Assembly (NCBI GenBank): GCA_035530195.1
Contig: DATKVG010000046.1
Coordinates: 1-9,921 of the forward strand
DNA length: 9,921 bases
From: JAPLKX01 sp035530195
Lineage (GTDB): Bacteria > Hydrogenedentota > Hydrogenedentia > Hydrogenedentales > SLHB01
Direction: 5' to 3'
Shown one piece after another: positions 5,501-9,921 of the stretch; positions within the stretch are counted from its first letter, which is position 1; each line of letters begins with the position of its first letter. The notes under the pieces were generated by a model, which had not been told where the DNA came from, ran no database searches, and saw only the letters and a list, made by a program, of their open reading frames with translations. A program made the position numbers and the translations under genes.

Positions 5501-5700
5501 CAAAAGACGCGGTCGACAAGGCCAGGGAGGCTGGCGGTGAGGAAAAACAGCCCCGCCGCAACTATAACGTCCATCTGCCCGGTGCGCGGGAACGGCAAAT
5601 CGCCGTCGATCTAAAGAAGGAAGAGCGAAAAGCTAGAAAGCAGGCCGCCGAACTCAACAAACAGGCCAAAAAGCAAAAGAAAAAAGCAGAAAAAGAGTAA
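2593..5700 (+). CDS. Secreted penicillin acylase (Ntn-hydrolase) family protein, nucleophile Ser replaced by Gly
   Basis: A 1035-residue member of the penicillin amidase family, whose active members cleave beta-lactam side chains or acyl-homoserine lactones after self-processing. Residues 1-24 look like a Sec signal (RR, hydrophobic core, AFS before QQ). Family landmarks: RDEWGTPHI 41-49, GWAQAEDHLEPM 62-73, NPH 202-204, GHNGSIGW 239-246, ADRAGNIFYLYN 376-387, ACGNPPW 447-453, WGDVH 615-619 and HYADQ 688-692. The self-cleavage site, normally Ser-Asn-x-Trp, reads TTGNAW: Gly182 occupies the nucleophile position, so autoprocessing and catalysis as known are doubtful unless Thr181 substitutes. 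Conserved sequence ends near 725. The remaining 310 residues include a GAATE tandem repeat (806-848), a Pro-rich stretch with WWW at 921-923 and a Lys-rich charged end (1006-1035). Translation starts at ATG 2593 (or ATG 2599), probably leaderless. A periplasmic or exported location is inferred. Confidence 0.9.
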   Translation: MVMLRRCGICLCVALASPAIPAFSQQPIDPASVWERATLYRDEWGTPHIYADDFQALAFVFGWAQAEDHLEPMLAAYRIANGRGAEIYGESMAESDEFALKLGHGMLARSAFPNLDPFTQELCVGFATGVNAWIVTHPKQTPAWADGVNPEDILALLHCYLMSFAPFDLPGAYRRGAPATTGNAWAVSPARSATGAAILAINPHEFYDSPFRWYEAHLVCQNMNVSGATLFGLPVIMQGHNGSIGWALTPNQPDFADIFIEPAFGAEPRRDPKSLMPGVDTQSSERLLRMMMLANTRTYFVSTPDGPIERAVVCLDSARGPVVSVDGGRILSYQVGGYRDFGTIAQLVTMACAQDLPSFQSALMMHQLPCFHVVYADRAGNIFYLYNAKMGNKPAVEVPLQIEEETIPPAVIDWTTPMLASRFTWSGIIPPDTLPAVVNPASGYLQACGNPPWAATENSGILLEMFPRWFCSDRDTFRAQRVRRLLGAGRRSASDFQAMLFDVVAPLAADVVPLILSAAEERKDTVANSHPDTSIGIGELRNWNFVADPSSAGMTFFHAWWASLHAQDLSTVLAGKDFIAALKEKSPAAQDAAINAAADAARMMRNEFNSITVPWGDVHTLTRGGKEAPVPGAVSGEPIFVSGDFIYDFKKWRATYGFGYAMVVSFGEQLTASSLLPFGASENPASAHYADQLPLMVSGRLKPAWFSIEDVQRNAANARGRIVHLRPGGMDALFALQAEEPIAARLDTAVEAPAELPAGLAAFTLFVAPHQTPRSAAVQTNIEIRIPEVLCAGQDLDKLSIYAHDGAATEGAATEGAATEGAATEDAATDGAAMEGAATEGAATEGAAWKRLEQQELDLETRTFSAYDDRAGQTYCVLGPAQLRAERMPIPGEADTPALPPQVESSLPQAENVPQQNQRKWWWGLAAQPLRPQPSPRPVIRPPGAKMPAPENVVGEPELPKLDIALPIIPKDAVDKAREAGGEEKQPRRNYNVHLPGARERQIAVDLKKEERKARKQAAELNKQAKKQKKKAEKE
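5008..5136 (+). repeat. 15-nt coding minisatellite in the acylase C-terminus
   Basis: Eight 15-nt units plus three further codons encode GAATE with variants DAATD and GAAME (residues 806-848). The typical unit is GGCGCGGCCACGGAG. Because the unit is a multiple of three, gain or loss of copies keeps the frame. Units differ at third positions (gcc/gcg) and by a few substitutions, so the array is not a single recent duplication. It joins the conserved acylase portion to the Pro- and Lys-rich tail. Confidence 0.9.
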
Positions 5701-5892
5701 GATGCCGCATAGCGGTGCATGGGGGTTGGCTGGAATGAATGAGGACATGTCGGTGGGGGCGCGCTCCCGCGCGACCGGGTGGCGGCGGTGGTGGTGCGTT
5801 CAAAGCTTGAGCTTTGCGGCTGGACCTGTGGTCGAACAGGAGCTCGACCCCACCGGGTGGTTACCACGCGGTGCTTTTCGGGAGACAAGGGT
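5701..5892. other. Intergenic gap with several short palindromes
   Basis: No gene is supported. GCGCG/CGCGC (5759-5763 and 5768-5772), CAAAGCT/AGCTTTG with a 2-nt loop (5801-5816) and GGTCGA/TCGACC (5830-5835 and 5844-5849) are inverted pairs; ACCGGGTGG is directly repeated at 5774-5782 and 5852-5860. There is no T-rich intrinsic terminator after the acylase gene. An open frame from 5779 runs into the next gene but lacks protein-like composition before 5893. Confidence 0.5.
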
Positions 5893-7332
5893 GTGAAACG
5901 CAACCGATTCACCCAATGGTTGCAGGACGCGGCGGATGCGCTCCAGCGCGGCAGGCGGTTCGTCACCCATGATATCTGGCATATCGGCGGGCCCGGCGAA
6001 CAAGTCTCGCCCGGCATCATCATCAAGCACATCCGCGTCGCCATCCTGCTTGTCAAAGGCGTCCTCAAGGACGACCTGCTCCTGCGCGCGTCCGCCCTCA
6101 CGTTCGCCACCATGCTGGCCATCGTCCCGTTCCTCGCCCTCATGTTCTACATGATCCAGGCGTTCAACGTGGAGGGCTCCGTCGCCGACCTGCTCTCGAT
6201 GGTGATCGGCTCGACTGTCAAAGGCCAGTCGACGCGCCAGTTTCTCCTCGACCTGTTCCGGCCCGCTCAGGAATCCGGCGACAACCCCACCGCCATGATC
6301 ATCTCGCTGGCCGAACGCGGCGCCAACCCTGGCACGCTCACACTCGCCGGGCTCGTGTTCGTCCTGACCACCGTGTTCGGCATGATGATGAACATCGAGG
6401 GTTCGCTCAACACCATCTGGGGCATCCATCGCCGCCGGTCGTACTACCAGGCGTTTGGAAACTACATCAAGATCATCGTCCTGCTGCCGTTCCTGGTGGT
6501 GGCCGTAATGACGGTTCAGGCAATCCTCAACAGTCCCGACTTCACGTTCAGGCTCGGCAGGCTCGAATATTTCCTGCACTGGTCACAATACGCCATCAGT
6601 TGGGTCATATTCACCGTCTTTTACTACATGGTCCCGAACACCCGCGTGAAGTTCCGGTATGCGCTCCTCGCAGGCGTGATCGCCGGCACCCTCTGGTCGC
6701 TGCTCTCGCTGGCCTACATCAAATTCCAGTACGGACTCCCCCGATACAGCCTGATGTACTCGACGCTCGCGCAGATACCCGTCCTGCTGATGTGGGTCTA
6801 CTTGAGTTGGCTCACGCTTCTCGCCGGCGCCGAACTCTGTTTCGCTTACCAGAACGAGAGTACTTACGCCATGGAGCGGCTCGCTGAAAACGCCAGCTAC
6901 GCATACCGCGAAGCCGTCGGCATCTGGGCCATGGCCGAACTCTGCAGGCGCTTCGACGCAGGCGACACCGGCCTCACCATCGAACAGGCCGCCATGAACT
7001 GGAACGTCCCATCCCGTTTGCTCAACGACACGCTCCGCCTGCTCGAAGAGGCGCGCCTCGTCGTCCGAAGCGCCTCCGAGCCGCCCCTCTACCAGCCCGC
7101 CCGCTCGCTCGACAAGATCACCGTCGGCGACGTCGTCGCATGCCTGCGAGAAGCCGGTCGCGACCCCTCCACCCTGCGGCAGGATCCCGCCTACGAGCAG
7201 ATCGCCCTGCGCGCGTTCGGCGGATCCGCCCCTTCCCCGGAAGTCACCATGGCCGACTTGGCCCGGTCTTCCGGCTGCCGGCCTGATCCCGTCAGTCTCG
7301 ACACGGGCCGCTCCGCTCATACGGGCGTATAG
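5893..7332 (+). CDS. YihY/BrkB family inner-membrane protein with C-terminal winged-helix-like domain
   Basis: A 479-residue membrane protein of the YihY/BrkB family (once mislabelled ribonuclease BN); the biochemical role of the family is not settled. Six hydrophobic helices lie at about 68-91, 147-168, 191-212, 231-247, 256-274 and 291-318. Family signatures include SALTFATMLAIVP 67-79, SLNTIWG 171-177, VPNTRVKF 247-254, and IPVLLMWVYLSWLTLLAGAE 295-314. Residues about 330-445 form a soluble extension resembling a winged helix: LTIEQAAMNWNVPSRLLNDT (361-380), LEEARLVV (384-391), then QPARSLDKITVGDVV (401-415), much like the wing and following helix of Rrf2-type regulators. Longer YihY proteins commonly have such a tail. 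I chose GTG 5893, with GGAG 8 nt upstream and the expected N-terminus, over ATG 5779, which adds 38 residues encoded by repeat-rich sequence. Confidence 0.92.
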   Translation: MKRNRFTQWLQDAADALQRGRRFVTHDIWHIGGPGEQVSPGIIIKHIRVAILLVKGVLKDDLLLRASALTFATMLAIVPFLALMFYMIQAFNVEGSVADLLSMVIGSTVKGQSTRQFLLDLFRPAQESGDNPTAMIISLAERGANPGTLTLAGLVFVLTTVFGMMMNIEGSLNTIWGIHRRRSYYQAFGNYIKIIVLLPFLVVAVMTVQAILNSPDFTFRLGRLEYFLHWSQYAISWVIFTVFYYMVPNTRVKFRYALLAGVIAGTLWSLLSLAYIKFQYGLPRYSLMYSTLAQIPVLLMWVYLSWLTLLAGAELCFAYQNESTYAMERLAENASYAYREAVGIWAMAELCRRFDAGDTGLTIEQAAMNWNVPSRLLNDTLRLLEEARLVVRSASEPPLYQPARSLDKITVGDVVACLREAGRDPSTLRQDPAYEQIALRAFGGSAPSPEVTMADLARSSGCRPDPVSLDTGRSAHTGV

Positions 7333-7361
7333 ATAAATATGACTGCGGACACCGCCCAGTT

Positions 7362-7428
7362 GCGAAAAACGGGGACTGACTCGCTTTTTCGGCAGTTTGA
7401 GAATAGCGTGTCTGTCCCCGCTTTTCGC
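7362..7428. repeat. Inverted repeat between the YihY-family gene and recD2
   Basis: GCGAAAAACGGGGAC (7362-7376) and GTCCCCGCTTTTCGC (7414-7428) pair at 14 of 15 positions around a 37-nt loop, with weaker complementarity continuing inward. It could stop or stabilise the upstream message, but no T-run follows it. Similar sequence (CAGTT, GCGAAA, run of G, then AATCAG) occurs just after recD2, so it looks like a dispersed repeat family. Confidence 0.7.
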
Positions 7429-7482
7429 CGCCCGCAGCATGAATACGTCACCGAACTTACAAACAGGAGCTTCTAGCCAAAC

Positions 7483-9663
7483 ATGCCTGCGGACGACGCG
7501 CAGTTCGACAAGGTCGAGGGGGTCGTCGAGCGTATCGTTTACGAAAATCCGGACACGGGCTTTTTCGTCGCACGCCTTCGCCCCGAAGGCGACCGTCTGC
7601 ACCGGGAAGGCCGGCCCGAGCCCGTGACGTTCGTCGGAAACCTCATGGCCGTCTCCCCCGGCGAGACGATCCGCCTGTGGGGCCATTGGGTCGAGGACAA
7701 AAAGTGGGGCCGCCAACTCCGTGTCTCGAAATACGAAACCCTCATGCCGGCAACCGTCGCCGGAATCGAAAAATACCTCGGCAGCGGCCTGATCGAAGGT
7801 ATCGGCCCCGTCTTCGCCAAACGGCTCGTCAACGAGTTCGGCCCCGAGACGCTCCGCGTCATCGACGAGCACCCGGAACGCCTCCGCCAGGTTCCCGGCA
7901 TCGGCAGAAAACGCGCCGGCCAGATCCGCGAAGCCTGGAAGGCCCAGAAAGCCATCCAGTCCATCATGCTGTTCCTGCAGGGCCACGGGATCGGCACAGC
8001 CCAGGCCGTCAGAATCTACAAAAAATATGGCGACGGCGCCGTGGCCGTCCTGCGCGAAAACCCGTACCGGCTCGCTCGAGACATCCACGGAATCGGGTTC
8101 AAAAGCGCCGACAAAATCGCATCGAGCCTCGGCATTCAAAAAGACGCCCCCCAACGTATCGAAGCCGGTCTGCTCTACTCGCTCGAACAGGGCGCATTGG
8201 ACGGCCACGTCTACCTCCCCCAGGACCGCCTCATGGCGGAAACCGTGAACCTGCTCGGTGTCGACGAAAAACGGTTGCACGGCCCGCTGGCGGCGTTGAC
8301 ATCGCGCGGCGACGTGGCCCACGCAGCCGTGGTACGCGAAGACGACCGCCTCTTCCTCAAAACGCTGCATGCTGCCGAACAGGGCTGCGCACACTACCTC
8401 AAGCGCATCATGAGGACGCCCGCCACCGCTATCACTGATCGAGTCGAAAATGCGATCACATGGGTCGAGAAGAAAAACAAGATCGAGCTCTCCGCCGAGC
8501 AGCGCGACGCCGTGCGGCTCGCATGTTCCGCCAAAGTCCTCGTCATCACCGGCGGGCCCGGCACCGGCAAAACCACGCTCATCAAAAGCCTACTCGATAT
8601 CTTCGAGAAGAAAGCCTACGGCCCGCTCCTCGCTGCGCCCACCGGCCGAGCCGCCAAACGAATGGACTTTTCCACGGGCCGCCCCGCAAAAACCATCCAC
8701 AGACTCCTCGAATTCAGCCCAAAAGAGGGCAAATTCCTCCGCAACGAAAACAACCCGCTCGACGCCGACCTCATCGTCATCGACGAAACCTCCATGGTCG
8801 ACGTCTACCTCATGCACAGCCTCCTGCGCGCCGTACCCCCGCAAGCCCGCCTGTTCCTCGTCGGCGACGTCGACCAGTTGCCATCCGTCGGCCCCGGCAA
8901 CGTCCTGTTCGACATCATCGCCAGCAATATCGTACCCGTGGCGTGGCTCAAGACCGTGTTCCGCCAGGCCGCCGAAAGCGGCATCATCCGAAACGCACAC
9001 CGGATCAACCAGGGCCTCTTCCCCGAGTTCAACACCCGGGATTTCTTTTTCGTCGAACGCAAAGACCCCGCCAAAACACTCGAGACCGTCGTCGAACTCG
9101 TAGTGTCGCGCATCCCCAAAAAGTTCGGGCTCGACCCCATGCGCGACATACAAGTACTCGCACCCATGCACCGCGGCGAAGCCGGCGTCACACGCCTCAA
9201 CGAGGCCCTCCAGGAAGCGCTCAACCCGAAGGGCGAACCACTCCCCCGAAAATCGTTCCGCCTCGGCGACAAAGTCATGCAACTCCGAAACAACTATGAA
9301 CTCGACGTCTACAACGGCGACATCGGCACAATCTCCCGCACCGACGAAGAAACCAAAACGCTCGAAATCCGCTTCGACGAACGCCCCGTCCTATACCCCT
9401 TCGACGACCTCGACGACCTAACACTCGCCTACGCCGCTACCGTACACAAATCACAAGGAAGCGAATACCCCGCCGTCGTCATCCCACTTCTAACCCAACA
9501 CTTCCTCCTACTCCAACGCAACGTCCTCTACACCGCCATCACACGGGCCGCAAAAATCGTCACACTCGTCGGCGACGAAAAAGCCATCGCAATCGCCACA
9601 AAAAACAACCGCGTCACTCAACGTATGACGCGCCTCGCCGAACGACTCCGAATGCCCCAATAA
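7483..9663 (+). CDS. recD2: SF1B DNA helicase RecD2 (RecD/TraA family)
   Basis: A 726-residue 5'-3' DNA helicase of the RecD2 type, which works without RecBC in DNA repair and replication-fork maintenance. After an N-terminal OB-like part come helix-hairpin-helix segments (GIGPVF near 106-111, VPGIGRKRAG 137-146, IHGIGFKSADKIA 201-213). Helicase motifs follow in order: Walker A GGPGTGKTT 357-365, Ia APTGRAAKRM 385-394, TIHRLL 404-409, Walker B/DE IDETSMVD 433-440, motif III GDVDQLPSVGPG 461-472, LKTVFRQ 489-495, APMHRGEAG 560-568, motif V TVHKSQGSE 653-661 and motif VI YTAITRA 683-689. Every motif looks intact and the length is typical. ATG 7483 fits the family N-terminus; AGGAG lies 13 nt upstream, longer than ideal. 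Codon choice drifts in the last 180 codons (see findings). Confidence 0.96.
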   Translation: MPADDAQFDKVEGVVERIVYENPDTGFFVARLRPEGDRLHREGRPEPVTFVGNLMAVSPGETIRLWGHWVEDKKWGRQLRVSKYETLMPATVAGIEKYLGSGLIEGIGPVFAKRLVNEFGPETLRVIDEHPERLRQVPGIGRKRAGQIREAWKAQKAIQSIMLFLQGHGIGTAQAVRIYKKYGDGAVAVLRENPYRLARDIHGIGFKSADKIASSLGIQKDAPQRIEAGLLYSLEQGALDGHVYLPQDRLMAETVNLLGVDEKRLHGPLAALTSRGDVAHAAVVREDDRLFLKTLHAAEQGCAHYLKRIMRTPATAITDRVENAITWVEKKNKIELSAEQRDAVRLACSAKVLVITGGPGTGKTTLIKSLLDIFEKKAYGPLLAAPTGRAAKRMDFSTGRPAKTIHRLLEFSPKEGKFLRNENNPLDADLIVIDETSMVDVYLMHSLLRAVPPQARLFLVGDVDQLPSVGPGNVLFDIIASNIVPVAWLKTVFRQAAESGIIRNAHRINQGLFPEFNTRDFFFVERKDPAKTLETVVELVVSRIPKKFGLDPMRDIQVLAPMHRGEAGVTRLNEALQEALNPKGEPLPRKSFRLGDKVMQLRNNYELDVYNGDIGTISRTDEETKTLEIRFDERPVLYPFDDLDDLTLAYAATVHKSQGSEYPAVVIPLLTQHFLLLQRNVLYTAITRAAKIVTLVGDEKAIAIATKNNRVTQRMTRLAERLRMPQ

Positions 9664-9668
9664 TCCGG

Positions 9669-9702
9669 GCAGTTTTGCGAAACGAGGGGGAATCAGTTGA
9701 CA
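9669..9702. repeat. Degenerate copy of the 7362-7428 repeat
   Basis: This short segment directly after recD2 shares the order CAGTT, GCGAAA, a G-run and AATCAG/ACTGAC with the left arm of the element before recD2, but the match is loose and the second inverted arm is missing. Family membership is inference. Confidence 0.35.
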
Positions 9703-9725
9703 AACCGACACCTTGTTCGTGTGAT
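9697..9725 (+). promoter_or_regulatory. Possible sigma-70 promoter after recD2
   Basis: TTGACA (9697-9702) is a perfect -35. At 17 bp lies TGTGAT (9720-9725, four of six), with GATAAA (9723-9728) overlapping it at 20 bp. It would give a transcript starting near 9732 that reads into the 9807 mini-ORF and the truncated gene. Confidence 0.35.
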
Positions 9726-9806
9726 AAACGTGCATAATGCTGGCCTGGGTACTTTGCGAGATGTGTTCTTCAAGAATCGACCCGAAACTCTCTTAGGAAA
9801 TTGTAA

Positions 9807-9890
9807 ATGAGAAAGAGCAACAAAAGCCGAACGCCGAGAACGGTCTGGAGGGTCTCGAAGACGTGTGCTACAATAAGCGACGCGGGGTGA
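9807..9890 (+). CDS. Possible 27-residue basic mini-ORF (leader peptide candidate)
   Basis: ATG 9807 has AGGA 8 nt upstream and opens a 27-codon frame ending at TGA 9888-9890, rich in Arg, Lys, Ser and Thr and beginning MRKSNKSR. It ends 18 nt before the next likely start codon, a position suited to a leader or coupling peptide. The only support is the ribosome site and position, and a chance ORF is quite possible. Confidence 0.25.
   Translation: MRKSNKSRTPRTVWRVSKTCATISDAG
9866..9874 (+). promoter_or_regulatory. Extended -10 promoter of the truncated last gene
   Basis: TG-C-TACAAT is an extended -10 with five of six matches. It would start transcription near 9881, about 28 nt before ATG 9909. 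The hexamer 17 bp upstream (TGGAGG) is a poor -35. It lies inside the possible mini-ORF, so the two readings compete. Confidence 0.45.
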
Positions 9891-9908
9891 AAGTTCAGGT
9901 GTAACGCG

Positions 9909-9921
9909 ATGACGACGGTTC
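9909..9921 (+). CDS. Start of a gene cut by the window edge
   Basis: ATG 9909 is followed by codons for Thr-Thr-Val before the window ends. AGGT lies 8 nt upstream and an extended -10 element 34 nt upstream, so a real start is likely. The product cannot be guessed from four residues. Confidence 0.45.

Noticed and set aside
2593..5700. Quorum-quenching or antibiotic-resistance system
   Set aside because: The family can act on acyl-homoserine lactones or beta-lactams, but the nucleophile appears absent and no signal synthase, receptor or resistance gene lies nearby.
5702..5896. 64-codon frame and the upstream start of the YihY-family frame at ATG 5779
   Set aside because: The encoded peptides come from palindromic repeats, and GTG 5893 has a proper GGAG site and the expected family N-terminus.
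6583..8394. 603-codon antisense frame spanning the YihY-family gene end and the recD2 start
   Set aside because: It crosses two well-supported genes and the repeat between them, has no recognisable domain and has the composition of a shadow frame.
7483..9663. Conjugative relaxase (TraA-like) or a RecBCD subunit
   Set aside because: There is no relaxase domain, and the helix-hairpin-helix N-terminus and 726-residue length fit stand-alone RecD2; no recB or recC is adjacent.
9740..9900. Structured small RNA after recD2
   Set aside because: I could not find a long conserved-looking stem or a terminator in this segment, so promoters and a mini-ORF explain it at least as well.

Overview
The window is GC-rich bacterial chromosome. 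It holds five confident protein genes, one small membrane-protein gene and the first codons of a seventh gene, separated by unusually long intergenic gaps packed with repeats. The genes are housekeeping or general accessory types: a class II aldolase, the tRNA deaminase TadA, a penicillin-acylase-family protein, a YihY/BrkB membrane protein and the helicase RecD2. I see no rRNA, tRNA, CRISPR array, transposase or phage gene. Genome style (GC-rich, C-ending codons, many dispersed palindromic intergenic repeats, apparently leaderless promoters) suggests an uncultivated lineage of the Planctomycetota/Hydrogenedentota kind. That placement is a guess, since nothing here is a phylogenetic marker I can place by eye.

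Layout. 1-97: inverted and direct repeats downstream of a leftward class II aldolase gene (100-858). 859-997: divergent promoter region with a dyad. 998-1378: small three-helix membrane protein. 1379-1982: about 600 bases with no convincing gene but a strong terminator, a 19-nt exact repeat and two copies of a roughly 90-nt element whose stem shows compensatory base changes. 1983-2462: tadA, leftward. 2463-2592: divergent promoter region shared with the acylase gene and occupied by a 9-nt tandem/inverted repeat. 2593-5700: secreted acylase-like protein with a long low-complexity C-terminal extension. 5893-7332: YihY/BrkB family protein. 7333-7482: inverted repeat. 7483-9663: recD2. 9664-9921: promoter-like sequences and the start of a truncated rightward gene.

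The genes do not form an obvious pathway or operon; most appear to have their own promoter. I did not find a clear new multi-gene system. The most notable points are: (1) the acylase homologue has Gly where the family has its autocatalytic Ser; (2) the same protein carries a 5-residue coding minisatellite and a Lys-rich tail; (3) the paired 90-nt intergenic elements have a covarying stem and a possible pseudoknot; (4) tadA and the acylase gene both have -10 boxes placed so that transcription should start at or next to the ATG; (5) glutamine codon choice shifts sharply within recD2.
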